DNA from: Balneolaceae bacterium
GTDB lineage: Bacteria > Bacteroidota > Rhodothermia > Balneolales > Balneolaceae
Direction: 5' to 3'
DNA: 64,000 nt
Assembly: GCA_017640605.1 (NCBI GenBank)
Contig: JAEPQH010000004.1
Coordinates: forward strand, 1-64,000
Positions 9,276 to 18,611 of the stretch are shown piece by piece. The position numbers and the translations under genes were made by a program. Numbering within the stretch: the first letter of the stretch is position 1; each line of letters opens with the position of its first letter. A model generated the notes under the pieces. The model saw only the letters and a program-made list of their open reading frames with translations, was not told where the DNA came from and searched no databases.

Positions 9276-10110
9276 TGTCTGATTTATCCATGGTTTCTAC
9301 GCGCACCGTCATTGGTATTTCTTCTAACGGTCTGTCGGCTTGCCCCGTTTCCTGCACAGCAATACTATCGATGATATCTAGGCCTAAAATTACTTCTCCA
9401 AATACAGTGTAATTTCCATCTAAAAATGGAGCGCCACCAATATCGTTGTATAAATCAACTTGTGTTGGAGTGTAGGTAGTTGGAACAAAACCTTCGGTAG
9501 CGATGGGTTCGATTTCAGAAATAGCGGCTTCTACACTATCCACCATGTTCGATTGCATAAAGGTTTGAAGCTTTGATAAAAGCTCTTGTTGCTCGGGAGC
9601 TTGCACATATTTTCTAATCATATCTTGCCGGGCCAGTTCGTTACGCTGTGCCTGCATCTGATCGAGCTCTATACTTTGTACCGGTCGGCCATGCACAATA
9701 TAAAACTGAGAACCACTGCTTCTTCGCTCCGGATTTTGTTGATCACCCAAGCGTGCCGCTGCAATCGCTCCTTTTTTGTGTACCAGCTGATTGTCAAATT
9801 CAGCCTCAAGAGTATATCCAGGACCTCCTTGACCATCGTTCATCGGATTATCGTCTTTGGAATTAGGATCGCCACCTTGGATCATAAATCCTTGAATCAC
9901 GCGGTGAAACGTGGTGCTGTCGTAGAAGCCTTCGTTCGCGAGTTTTATGAAATTATCTTTATGAATGGGTGTTTGATCGTATAACAAGACATGCATTTCG
10001 CCAAATTCGGTGCTAATAATTGCAATATCATCTTGTTTAGTGGCGTCATCTCCGCTGCTGCACGAAATAAATACTAACACAGTTACAGCAAGCAATAAAA
10101 GTTTTTTCAT
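9241..10110 (-). CDS. Cyclophilin-type peptidyl-prolyl cis-trans isomerase, lipoprotein
   Basis: This enzyme isomerises prolyl bonds during folding of envelope proteins. The signal peptide ends in VFISCSS, a lipobox, so it is likely anchored in the periplasm. Cyclophilin motifs are clear: TTFHRVIQGFMIQGGDP with the catalytic Arg in FHR, then GSQFYIVHG, and after an inserted helical segment of about 80 residues the final strand GNYTVFGEVILGLDII. The insertion, rich in Gln and Glu, is the main departure from the short cyclophilin fold. The gene is divergent from the epimerase gene. Confidence 0.95.
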   Translation of the reverse strand: MKKLLLLAVTVLVFISCSSGDDATKQDDIAIISTEFGEMHVLLYDQTPIHKDNFIKLANEGFYDSTTFHRVIQGFMIQGGDPNSKDDNPMNDGQGGPGYTLEAEFDNQLVHKKGAIAAARLGDQQNPERRSSGSQFYIVHGRPVQSIELDQMQAQRNELARQDMIRKYVQAPEQQELLSKLQTFMQSNMVDSVEAAISEIEPIATEGFVPTTYTPTQVDLYNDIGGAPFLDGNYTVFGEVILGLDIIDSIAVQETGQADRPLEEIPMTVRVETMDKSDIEQTYGYTYDQ

Positions 10111-10133
10111 CAGGGGTTCATTTAATTTTCATG

Positions 10134-10141
10134 TAAATTTG
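10134..10141 (+). promoter_or_regulatory. Candidate -7 box for the epimerase gene
   Basis: TAAATTTG matches TAnnTTTG and lies 49 bp before the epimerase ATG. No TTG is seen 19-21 bp further upstream, so support is partial. Confidence 0.4.
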
Positions 10142-10189
10142 CGATGCTAAACTTACGAAAAGAACCAGACACTTAAACCCGCTTTTCAC

Positions 10190-10588
10190 ATGCATATCGA
10201 TCATATAGGAATTGCCGTTGCCGACTTTGAAGCCGCTGTAAAAACATACGAAACCATCCTTAACAGCCCGTGTACCAAACGCGAAGTTGTAGAAAGTGAA
10301 AAAGTTGAGACGGCCTTTTTCCAAACCGGCGAATCTAAAGTAGAATTACTAGGCGCAACTAGCGACGATTCTGTAATCGCGAAGTATGTTGCCAAAAAAG
10401 GTCAGGGGCTGCACCATGTAGCTTTCGAAGTGGAAGATATTTATGCTGAGCTAGATCGCTTGCGCGCTGAAGGCTTTACTATTTTAAATGAACAACCAAA
10501 AGATGGTGCCGATAATAAGTTGGTGGCGTTCATCCATCCGAAAGACAATGCCGGGGTGTTGGTAGAACTGTGCCAGAGTAAGAAATAA
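10190..10588 (+). CDS. mce: Methylmalonyl-CoA epimerase
   Basis: The enzyme interconverts (2R)- and (2S)-methylmalonyl-CoA between propionyl-CoA and succinyl-CoA. The 132-residue VOC-fold protein starts MHIDHIGIAV, giving the first metal His (fourth or fifth residue), and keeps the family pattern KVELLG (Glu ligand), GQGLHHVAFEV (second His) and GVLVELCQ (last Glu) near the end. Two paired beta-alpha-beta units are visible. It ends 3 bp before the stop of the convergent regulator gene, with no terminator between them. Confidence 0.95.
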   Translation: MHIDHIGIAVADFEAAVKTYETILNSPCTKREVVESEKVETAFFQTGESKVELLGATSDDSVIAKYVAKKGQGLHHVAFEVEDIYAELDRLRAEGFTILNEQPKDGADNKLVAFIHPKDNAGVLVELCQSKK

Positions 10589-10591
10589 CGT

Positions 10592-13456
10592 TCAAGAATT
10601 TATCTTTTCAAATTGCTCCATAAACTGGGTGGGGCTTGCTTTATAATGTTTTTTAAATACTTTTGAAAAATATGATTGTGAACTAAACCCTGTTTCGTCT
10701 GCAATCTCGGTTATGGTTTTTTGGGTCGTACTCATTAATTCCACAGCTTTCTCTAAGCGAACCGACAGAATAAATTCATTTAAACTTTCCTCACGAGCTT
10801 TGGCCCAAGCTCTGTACAATGAAGAGCGGCTCATTTTTACTTCGCTTGCCAAAACATCTAAGTTGAAATTTGAATCTTGATAGTGATTGTTTACAACTGA
10901 GATTATTGAATCAACTTCAGAAGGTAGCTGCTGTTTTTCCTCAGTACTCTCTAAATTTTCATTTTCAAAATCTGCCAAAGCGTTAGTTCGATTTCTGTGA
11001 TGTACTATAACTGTTACAATGGCCAATAAAACCCCAAGTGCTGCAAGTAATTGCATCCAAAGCTGATTAAAGAAAGGAGCATCTCGGATTATAGTTAACG
11101 TAAAGAAGGAGCTAGTTTGAGGATACATGGCAAACTGAACTTCCATGTTACCACGCAAAAGTTTTTCGTTGTTGGTTAAGCCTGTTTGTTTTGGAAATTG
11201 CCATTGTTCACCATCTACAGAATACCACACCTGATTTGTATAATTGTTTGAAGTGTTGATTTGTGCAAAACTTATCTCGATGTCATTTTTCCATCCACTA
11301 AATAAAACAGAATCAGAACTCAGCCACTCTTCGTAGCTATAATTTTCATTAATATTTCGAATGTAGAATGAAATTTCAGAATCGGTTTTTCTCCTAAAAT
11401 CCTGTGGGTTCACTCGAACTAAACCAGACTGATTTGTAAACCAAAGAAACCCATGTTCATCAGAAATCCCTGTACTTTGTGTTCCACCATTGAACTCTCG
11501 ATTCAATAAGCCGTCTGTTTCTGTGTAGATGGAATAGTTTTTTAGTTTAGCTCCGGTTTCGGCGGCCTCAACTAATGCTTTTTCTTCAATTCGTATTAAT
11601 CCATCATTGCTGGAAATCCATAAATGATCGTCGCTCCCTTTAAGGATTCTATGAAACCCAGTATCCGGTAAGCCATTTATCTCATCCGCTGCCTTAACAG
11701 AAATCAAATTTTTAAAATCATCGAATTTTAGTTGCACTAAACCATCACTATAGCTAGCTAGTAAAAGCTCGTTTTTGTTTATCACGTAAACATCTCTGAT
11801 ATGCCGCGGGATTGTCCCTGTCGAAAATGAATGAATAGATCCTTTTTCATACACCAGTAACCCATTGTCTTGAGTACATAAGTAAAGTTTTTCGGAAAAA
11901 GGATCCGGCACAATCCGATTTACTTTTTTAACCGCAGATCCGTCACTGAAACTGATCTCAGTTATCTTATCCGTTTCAACCAAGAATAATTGTTCCAGGC
12001 TTCCTATTAAAAAACGACCATCTTCATATTCGTAAAATGCTTCAGCAACATTAGTAGTCGGCCATTTTAGACTGTTAAATTGGCTAAACGATTGTATCTC
12101 CCCATTTTTAAAAAGCACTGGTGCTTTTCCCCATGTTGATATAAGTACGCCACCATCATTTAAACCTCCCATCATACGAACAGTATTATTTGGCAGGGCA
12201 GAATTCTCTGATGAAATTAAAGCGTTACTATTTTTTAAGGCAGAGAACCCATATTCAAAACTCCCTCCATACACGCCATCCTTAGAGTTTATTACCGCAT
12301 AACTGTTAACTAGTCCTTTTGAATTAAAGTGTGAAAATCTATTTAGCTGAATTTGAACTATTCCGTATTGATCTGAAGTCAACCAAAGGCTCGTCCCATC
12401 TGAGGTTGCATCTACAAACTCTATGTTTGGTGTATAGATTTCTCTATTATTTTCAATAACTTTTTGCGTAGTTAAGATAAAATTGCCCGAGTTATTCTGA
12501 ATCAAACTTTCATACATTAGTGCTTCATCTTCTATAAGCTCGGTTACCTTAGACCCATTCATTTTTAGCAGCCTTAGCGTGGTGGCAATCAAGTACTCTT
12601 CCTCATCAAGCATTGTTATGTGATACACTTTTTCATCATCAATGCTATTAAAAGCTAATTCTTTGCACTTATTCAGTGTTTGCGAATCAAAACAATCAAC
12701 CCCTCCATTACCCATAATTAACACTCTTTTATCTTGTACCTGAATTCGAGTAAAATATTCGAGATTTACATGATCGAATTCTGATACCAATATGGAACCT
12801 CCATCTACATCACCACGATATAAGCCAATACTTGTTATTGCATATAAGTGATTATCAATTTTTGCGACATCCCAAATTTTGCCCTCGAACGCATGCGGCA
12901 TACCCTCTATTAACAATTCTGAGTTTATATTTATAATCTGATTGTTGGTTAGAACTACTAGATTATCATCAAATGACGCAGCTGCTTCTACAACAACAGG
13001 AATGTCACTTTCCGGATAATTTATGATCCTGATTTCTCTTGCCTTGTTTAAATAGTATAAATGATTGGACTGGTCTTGAATAAAAACCTGCCCTGCTTCT
13101 GTCTCAAAGATTTTAAGAATTCGATCTGAAAGTAATTCCGGACTGTTCCCGGTATGTAGAACATCCCAATTTAACCCATCGTAGATTATCAAGCCTTCAA
13201 TACTAGCTGTAATTAAAAAACCATGCTTTGTACTGTGGATATCAGTTACTGTGTTTGTTGGTAGTACATCATTCTTACTAAAACTTCTTACCACAAACTC
13301 CTCAACTACGGATACATTTTGAAATCCAAAAAGCATTTGAGGAAACAGTAGTAAAGAGCCTATTACTACGTGATACAATGCCGTTTTTTTGAGAAATAAA
13401 TGAACCAAGAATTGCCTTTGAACTGATATTACATGTCCTGTTGTCTCGTAGTGCAT
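10592..13456 (-). CDS. Membrane one-component regulator: periplasmic propeller sensor fused to AraC-type HTH
   Basis: The 954-residue protein has an N-terminal hydrophobic signal (about 28-45), a long periplasmic part made of propeller-like repeats (recurring GLxxYE, LWISSNDGLIRI and similar strands), a Y_Y_Y-like beta domain before the membrane (about 700-790), one membrane segment (LLAALGVLLAIVTVIVHH), and a C-terminal AraC HTH (MSRSSLYRAWAK and ITEIADETGFSSQSYFSKVFKKHY). This is the layout of hybrid two-component sensors such as BT regulators of polysaccharide use, but the histidine kinase and receiver domains are absent, leaving sensor joined directly to DNA-binding domain. It should sense a periplasmic ligand and act at the nearby repeats at 13541-13690. 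Confidence 0.88.
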   Translation of the reverse strand: MHYETTGHVISVQRQFLVHLFLKKTALYHVVIGSLLLFPQMLFGFQNVSVVEEFVVRSFSKNDVLPTNTVTDIHSTKHGFLITASIEGLIIYDGLNWDVLHTGNSPELLSDRILKIFETEAGQVFIQDQSNHLYYLNKAREIRIINYPESDIPVVVEAAASFDDNLVVLTNNQIININSELLIEGMPHAFEGKIWDVAKIDNHLYAITSIGLYRGDVDGGSILVSEFDHVNLEYFTRIQVQDKRVLIMGNGGVDCFDSQTLNKCKELAFNSIDDEKVYHITMLDEEEYLIATTLRLLKMNGSKVTELIEDEALMYESLIQNNSGNFILTTQKVIENNREIYTPNIEFVDATSDGTSLWLTSDQYGIVQIQLNRFSHFNSKGLVNSYAVINSKDGVYGGSFEYGFSALKNSNALISSENSALPNNTVRMMGGLNDGGVLISTWGKAPVLFKNGEIQSFSQFNSLKWPTTNVAEAFYEYEDGRFLIGSLEQLFLVETDKITEISFSDGSAVKKVNRIVPDPFSEKLYLCTQDNGLLVYEKGSIHSFSTGTIPRHIRDVYVINKNELLLASYSDGLVQLKFDDFKNLISVKAADEINGLPDTGFHRILKGSDDHLWISSNDGLIRIEEKALVEAAETGAKLKNYSIYTETDGLLNREFNGGTQSTGISDEHGFLWFTNQSGLVRVNPQDFRRKTDSEISFYIRNINENYSYEEWLSSDSVLFSGWKNDIEISFAQINTSNNYTNQVWYSVDGEQWQFPKQTGLTNNEKLLRGNMEVQFAMYPQTSSFFTLTIIRDAPFFNQLWMQLLAALGVLLAIVTVIVHHRNRTNALADFENENLESTEEKQQLPSEVDSIISVVNNHYQDSNFNLDVLASEVKMSRSSLYRAWAKAREESLNEFILSVRLEKAVELMSTTQKTITEIADETGFSSQSYFSKVFKKHYKASPTQFMEQFEKINS

Positions 13457-13540
13457 TTTAAAGAAGTACGAGCTCCATTAAAAATCAAATATTAGAAATT
13501 ATCTTCTAAAACTCACTTTAAAGATGCTTAAACAAAGATT

Positions 13541-13690
13541 TGAATGGATTTTACACACCCCATTCAACTCTGAAAACATTTAAAATAATGAGTTAGGTGT
13601 TAGTTTTATGTTTTTAACTCCTACTAGCTGAATTAATTTTACACACACCAGCCACCTAGCTTTTCGAATATGGAATGATTCTACACACTT
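13541..13690 (+). promoter_or_regulatory. Three direct repeats, probable operators of the AraC-type regulator
   Basis: The pattern TGAATNNATTTTACACAC occurs three times on the plus strand, at 13541, 13629 and 13671 (third copy TGGAATGATTCTACACAC). Spacings are 88 and 42 bp; 42 bp is four helical turns. They stand in the 340-bp divergent gap between the regulator and the lipoprotein gene at 13797, the usual place for AraC-family sites. I saw no copy before the 15455 gene. Confidence 0.6.
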
Positions 13691-13701
13691 TTGAATGCAA
13701 G

Positions 13702-13718
13702 TTACATTTGAGATGTAA
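13702..13718. promoter_or_regulatory. Palindrome in the divergent promoter region
   Basis: TTACAT-TTGAG-ATGTAA is a perfect 6-bp inverted repeat just downstream of the third direct repeat. It could be a separate operator for a dimeric regulator or part of the transcript leader of the 13797 gene. The rest of the gap shows no further structure that I recognise. Confidence 0.35.
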
Positions 13719-13796
13719 TTATTGGCGAGTAATATCATGGCGGCTTCTGAAAGGGGGAAGTCGAATTAATTAATACCAATAAATACGTTGAAAACC

Positions 13797-15296
13797 ATGA
13801 CTACTAATGCTCAAATAAGTACAAGAATAATTATATCATTTTTCTTGGTGATCGGGTTGGTAACATTGAATTGTAACGATGTAAACTTAGCACCGACAAG
13901 CAATACTAACACAGAAGCTTCCACTTCTGATATAAATTTTAAGAAAGGCGGAGTGCCTGCGGGCCTCGTTCCCAATTCGCAACGATACAAAGAAAGTGGT
14001 ATGCCATCTGCCTCTGGTCGTGATGGAGAAGTAACTGTAACAGCCCGAGCTATGATCGATAAAGATGGCAACACGTTGTTAGAAGTTACAACTGCTTCGC
14101 TAGACAATGATGGTACCGCACCTGGTAAGATTACAAAACAACAGGTTAAAGCACTCAACTCAGATAATCCTGATAAGGATAACCCAGAGTGGACTGAAAA
14201 CTACAATAAACTCCGAAACGGTGGTTATTTCTCAAATACTTACACCGGTCTAGAAAGGGGGCAACAATTAGCGCTTCACACTAATGTTAAAGGAATCATC
14301 AAAGGAACTGCTGTGGTTTTCCTTGATGAAACAATTAAAGCCCGGCCTGATATTCAGGTAACTGATGTTAGTACAGGTGTGGACGAAGCCTTAATTGATG
14401 AAGTGGTAACCATTACAGCGGGCATACAAGAAGCCAATGGTGATTTAGGGGCTACTACATCTTGTGTACTATATATTGATGGCGAAGAAGTTGACCGCGC
14501 TAATAATGTATGGGTTGATGCCGGTGATATGGTTGGTTGTCAATTTACAACGAGTTTTTCTGAAGCCGGTGAGAAGCATATTCTTGTAACTGCAGAAGAT
14601 GTAACCCCCGGTGATTACGATTCCTCTAACAATAGCGCATACACTACTTTAACTATTCTCGAACCACAAACAGGTGGTCCAAATCAATTCAGCTGGTATG
14701 CGAGTGTATTCATGTCGTCTGACTATTATTGGGAACGACGATATTCAGAAACTGAATACGAGATAAGAGAAAATTCAAGCTACCTTATCTTTTTTAATGG
14801 TAATAAAGACTTACCTGCCAATTTTGAAATGCCAGACACTTTCAGTGCTAAAGTAACGACGGGTGGAGAAACAGCCTTTGATGTAGATCTTACGCTGGTA
14901 AATGGTAGGTTCAGCGATTTTAGTACCGGGTTTAATGCAAGTATCGGTACTTGGAGCAATCGATTGAGCTACAGCTTTTACTTCTACTCATACAAGCAAA
15001 TCTACTATGGCTACCGTGAATTTTCAGGTGATTTCTATAGTGAAAACCTAACTGGTCCACAATTTGAGCTTGGCGAAGATTTAGGCTTTGAATTCGAATT
15101 TGGTGGCCATTCAGCTTCAGGTGAGATTCAATTAACAACTTATGAGAGTGAATATCGCCAGGATTACGGTCCAAATAATTATCAGATAAATAGAAGTAGG
15201 AGTTATAACGGTTGGGGCCGTGGTGAACCAACAATCGAGGAGGTTGGAGCTGAATCTGCGGATGTTGAAGGCGAAGAAGATGTGGAAGAATACTAA
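13797..15296 (+). CDS. Secreted lipoprotein with CARDB-like adhesion domain
   Basis: Function not recognised. A signal sequence ends in LVTLNCN, so it is probably a lipoprotein. Residues around 185-295 show the CARDB pattern (RPDIQVTDVS, ITAGIQEANGDLG, HILVTAEDVTPGDYDSSNN), a cell-adhesion-related beta domain; the last ~200 residues are rich in Tyr and Ser with a very acidic end (VEGEEDVEEY). The ATG at 13797 is chosen; a TTG nine bases upstream is in frame. AAGGGGGAAG lies 37 bp upstream, too far for a ribosome site. It is divergent from the sensor regulator and followed by its own terminator, so it is likely a single-gene transcript controlled by that regulator. Confidence 0.75.
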   Translation: MTTNAQISTRIIISFFLVIGLVTLNCNDVNLAPTSNTNTEASTSDINFKKGGVPAGLVPNSQRYKESGMPSASGRDGEVTVTARAMIDKDGNTLLEVTTASLDNDGTAPGKITKQQVKALNSDNPDKDNPEWTENYNKLRNGGYFSNTYTGLERGQQLALHTNVKGIIKGTAVVFLDETIKARPDIQVTDVSTGVDEALIDEVVTITAGIQEANGDLGATTSCVLYIDGEEVDRANNVWVDAGDMVGCQFTTSFSEAGEKHILVTAEDVTPGDYDSSNNSAYTTLTILEPQTGGPNQFSWYASVFMSSDYYWERRYSETEYEIRENSSYLIFFNGNKDLPANFEMPDTFSAKVTTGGETAFDVDLTLVNGRFSDFSTGFNASIGTWSNRLSYSFYFYSYKQIYYGYREFSGDFYSENLTGPQFELGEDLGFEFEFGGHSASGEIQLTTYESEYRQDYGPNNYQINRSRSYNGWGRGEPTIEEVGAESADVEGEEDVEEY

Positions 15297-15310
15297 ACAC
15301 TTTGATTTTA

Positions 15311-15328
15311 CTATCTGTTGACTAACAG
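15311..15328 (+). other. 3' untranslated hairpin, first copy
   Basis: CTATCTGTTGACTAACAG begins 15 bp after the stop; CTGTT and AACAG pair around GACT. A nearly identical element follows the next gene at 18497, so the element is shared rather than incidental. It precedes the terminator. Confidence 0.5.
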
Positions 15329-15352
15329 TTAAGAGTTAGTATTACACTACCT

Positions 15353-15384
15353 AAAGGCAGCTCGTGAAAAAGCTGCCTTTTTTT
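15353..15384 (+). terminator. Intrinsic terminator after the 13797 gene
   Basis: AAAGGCAGCT and AGCTGCCTTT form a perfect 10-bp stem with loop CGTGAAAA, followed by four more T. Confidence 0.93.
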
Positions 15385-15454
15385 AACCATTTTTTTCTTT
15401 TATCATCAGAAAAAATATACGCGGGTTTCACTAACAATCAACACTAATACATCT

Positions 15455-18400
15455 ATGGGGTACTATATGCACACCAAGTATAATTGGTATAAGGGAATAC
15501 TGTTTGTATTTCTAATTCCAATCCTAATCATATCATGTAAAGATCAGAATAATTCGCCGTTATCACCGGAAATGGATCTTGAGCAACCTGAACTTACTGC
15601 TGAAGTAAGTACTGAAGTAATGTCACCGGAAGAAATCATGGATCCAATGGGGACAGATCCGAGATTTAAAGACTTAAACCTTGAAGATTTCAAAGTAGAA
15701 AACAATTCTAGACTGAAAACTTCTTCATCAGGCTTTGAGATAAATGAACTCCCTGTTCTGAATTCAAACAATCCTAGCGGATATGCCACGGCTATTAGTA
15801 ACACTGGCTATATAGCAGGCTATATGTACACAGGTTCTGATTGGCGATCTGTACTTTGGTATAATGGCCAAATTACAGTACTGGAAACATTACCAAACTC
15901 ATATTACAATTACACCTGGGCAGAAGATGTAAATGATAACGGGCAAGTTGCCGGCTATAGTTATGTCGACTATAATAACAATTACAGTTATTACTACCAT
16001 GCGGTTCGATGGGAAAGTGATGGAACTGCAACCGATCTTGGAACCTTACCTAACGGAACCTATAGTTACTCTACTGGAATAAATAATAGTGGTCAGGTTA
16101 CCGGATATTCTAATACCAGCAATGGAACCCGATCTTTTATTTGGGATGAAGTTAATGGTATGGTGGATATTGGAGTACCAAATAGTACCACGAACAGTGT
16201 AGTCGCAAGAGCAATCAATGATGATGGCGTTATTGTAGGATATTACAGCTACCAAAATACGTCTGGTTATTGGGTAAATGCAGTTTTTACATGGGATGAA
16301 CAGAACGGATTTACCGACTTAGGTTTTCTTGGAGAAACAAGCAGTACCAATTACCCAAGCATTTATGCTTACGACATCAATAACAATGGTCAAATTGTTG
16401 GGGATGCCTATAATATTGATGGACATGAAGGTGGAGCTTTTTTCTATGATCCGGGAACCGGCTTTCAAAGTTTGAATAATGATGGCGATTCAAACACCTA
16501 TTTTTATGTACGTGCATTAAACAATAATGGAATCGTGATTGGCCATTATTACGATTATAACAATACCAATTATTATTACAGTTACACTGCTATGCAGTGG
16601 GACGAACAAAACGGGTTCATAGATCTGGGGCACCTGGATGAGAATCAATCGTATTATTACGCATATAGTTACCCTTACGACATTAACGATAATGCCGAGG
16701 TAGTTGGATATAGTTATGATGAGAATGGTACTAACCGAGCTGTTATCTGGAATGGCGATGGTTCTGGTGGTTCGGGTACGGTAAACAACACTTATGTTAG
16801 TGGAACCGGTATAACTACATGGGATCCTGTATTACCCGGTACCGAAGACACAAACTGGGCTTCTACTGTATGCTACCAGAGTAATGACTTTGGATTAACT
16901 GCTAACTGGGTTAATCCACATAATGCATTTGAAGTTACACAGGATAACGGCACCCCACACCCATGGGATAATTCAACATTTGATGCCGCTTGGATTAACT
17001 CATTCAACAGCATGAACTCTAGTGAGTCAGGTGGACCTGGCGGCCATAACTGGTCAAAGTATGAAACTCAGGTTTCGGGTGATGGAGATTTCGTAATTCA
17101 ATTATTAGCAGATAACTGCTCCTGGGTATATTTAGCTGACGAAAATGGTGATAATCCACAATTGATTGGTTATCAACCAGCAGTAAGTACACCCGGCGAA
17201 TATGGCGTTACGTTAACTGGAGATCATACCCTTACCTTCGTAATTTTTGATGGTGGCGGATTAGCCGGTGGAAAATTCAGACTGGAAACTACTGAAGACT
17301 TTGGTGGCACACCTCCACCTCCAATCAATTTGAATACTGCTCCTGTTGCCGATGCGGGTGCTGATCAATCTGTAGAAGCTACCGGTGTAACTACTTCAGT
17401 ATCATTAGATGGTTCAGGTTCTTCAGATGCAGATGGTGATGATTTAACATACAGCTGGACCATCGATGGAACAGAAGTAGCAACCGGCGCATCTCCTTCT
17501 ATCGATCTGGAACGTGGTGTTTACACGATTACACTTACGGTTAATGATGGTGAAGAATCAGATTCTGACGATGTAACTGTGGAAGTATATAATACTGCCC
17601 CTATTGCTGATGCTGGTGCTGACCAATCTGTAGAAGCAACAGGACATACTACATCGATTACCCTTGATGGATCAGGATCCTCTGATGCCAACAACGATCC
17701 ACTTACGTACAGCTGGAGCTTGAATGGTAATGAAGTAGCAACTGGTGCGAACCCTTCTCTGGATCTTGAAAGAGATATCTACACCTTTACACTTACTGTA
17801 GATGATGGTTATGGTGCAAGCAGTACCGACGAAGTAACTGTAGAAGTTTACAATACTGCTCCTGTTGCAGATGCAGGCGCTGATCAAACCTTCGAAGCAA
17901 CGGGACCGACATCTCCGGTTTCACTTTCAGGTAGCGGAACTGACGCCAATGGCGATGCATTGACATTCAGCTGGAGCTTAAATGGAAATGAAGTTGCTAC
18001 CACAGCAGACGCTGACTTCGATCTGGCTCCGGGAACCTATGTGTTTACGCTTACTGTAGATGATGGATACGGTGGAACTGGGAGCGATGACGTTACTATC
18101 ACTATCACCGATACAACTGCACCGGACTTAACCTTTACTACACAAACCAATTCGCTATGGCCACCAAACCATAAAATGGTACTTGTAGTTAGTGGTATTA
18201 GTGCCTACGACATTGTTGATGAAGCAACTGATGTTGAAATCATTGTTACAAGCAGTGAAGATGCTAATGGTAATGGCGACGGTAATACTGATGAAGATTA
18301 TGATATCGTAGCGAATGCAGACGGCAGTTACGACGTATATGTACGAGCTGAGCGTGCTGGAGGCGGCGGTGGTCGTATCTATACTATTTCATTCTCTACC

Positions 18401-18490
18401 TCTGATATAGCCGGTAATACTTCCGGTGATACCGTGGAAGTTTCTGTGGTCGGAAACCAAGGCAATGGAAAAGGTGGTAAGAAAAAATAA
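15455..18490 (+). CDS. Large surface lipoprotein with HAF repeats and PKD domains
   Basis: The 1,011-residue protein starts with a signal ending in LIISCKD (lipobox). Residues ~100-430 hold seven or so HAF-type repeats (VNDNGQVAGYSY, INNSGQVTGYS, INNNGQIVGDAY), short beta units known from extracellular proteins. After a region with a jelly-roll-like appearance (about 450-620) come three PKD domains, each beginning NTAP(V/I)ADAGADQ and ending in TLTVDDG. A final HYR-like domain contains LWPPNHKM, followed by a Gly/Lys tail. An in-frame ATG at 15467 is an alternative start. PKD and HAF suggest carbohydrate or matrix contact at the surface; no enzyme motif was seen. It shares a 3' hairpin and terminator style with the gene upstream. 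Confidence 0.85.
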   Translation: MGYYMHTKYNWYKGILFVFLIPILIISCKDQNNSPLSPEMDLEQPELTAEVSTEVMSPEEIMDPMGTDPRFKDLNLEDFKVENNSRLKTSSSGFEINELPVLNSNNPSGYATAISNTGYIAGYMYTGSDWRSVLWYNGQITVLETLPNSYYNYTWAEDVNDNGQVAGYSYVDYNNNYSYYYHAVRWESDGTATDLGTLPNGTYSYSTGINNSGQVTGYSNTSNGTRSFIWDEVNGMVDIGVPNSTTNSVVARAINDDGVIVGYYSYQNTSGYWVNAVFTWDEQNGFTDLGFLGETSSTNYPSIYAYDINNNGQIVGDAYNIDGHEGGAFFYDPGTGFQSLNNDGDSNTYFYVRALNNNGIVIGHYYDYNNTNYYYSYTAMQWDEQNGFIDLGHLDENQSYYYAYSYPYDINDNAEVVGYSYDENGTNRAVIWNGDGSGGSGTVNNTYVSGTGITTWDPVLPGTEDTNWASTVCYQSNDFGLTANWVNPHNAFEVTQDNGTPHPWDNSTFDAAWINSFNSMNSSESGGPGGHNWSKYETQVSGDGDFVIQLLADNCSWVYLADENGDNPQLIGYQPAVSTPGEYGVTLTGDHTLTFVIFDGGGLAGGKFRLETTEDFGGTPPPPINLNTAPVADAGADQSVEATGVTTSVSLDGSGSSDADGDDLTYSWTIDGTEVATGASPSIDLERGVYTITLTVNDGEESDSDDVTVEVYNTAPIADAGADQSVEATGHTTSITLDGSGSSDANNDPLTYSWSLNGNEVATGANPSLDLERDIYTFTLTVDDGYGASSTDEVTVEVYNTAPVADAGADQTFEATGPTSPVSLSGSGTDANGDALTFSWSLNGNEVATTADADFDLAPGTYVFTLTVDDGYGGTGSDDVTITITDTTAPDLTFTTQTNSLWPPNHKMVLVVSGISAYDIVDEATDVEIIVTSSEDANGNGDGNTDEDYDIVANADGSYDVYVRAERAGGGGGRIYTISFSTSDIAGNTSGDTVEVSVVGNQGNGKGGKKK

Positions 18491-18496
18491 ACCATA

Positions 18497-18518
18497 CTAT
18501 CTGTTTACTAACAGATAG
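18497..18518 (+). other. 3' untranslated hairpin, second copy
   Basis: CTATCTGTT and AACAGATAG pair perfectly over 9 bp around TACT, seven bases after the stop. It matches the element at 15311 in 15 of the first 18 positions or better and again stands before a terminator. Confidence 0.55.
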
Positions 18519-18528
18519 CATTTAATTG

Positions 18529-18562
18529 AAAGGCGACTGATTTATTTCAGTCGCCTTTTTTT
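18529..18562 (+). terminator. Intrinsic terminator after the HAF/PKD gene
   Basis: AAAGGCGACTGA pairs with TCAGTCGCCTTT (loop of six), followed by T residues. Confidence 0.93.
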
Positions 18563-18611
18563 ATTTATGGAAACCTTGGCATCTTTCTTATAATCAGTAA
18601 AAAATAATCAC

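Noticed and set aside
10118-10324. Minus-strand frame opposite the epimerase gene
   Set aside because: It lies over a clear VOC-family gene and has no signal or family likeness.
13788-13796. TTG start for the CARDB-like lipoprotein
   Set aside because: The ATG nine bases later gives the same signal peptide; neither has a clear ribosome site, and ATG is favoured.
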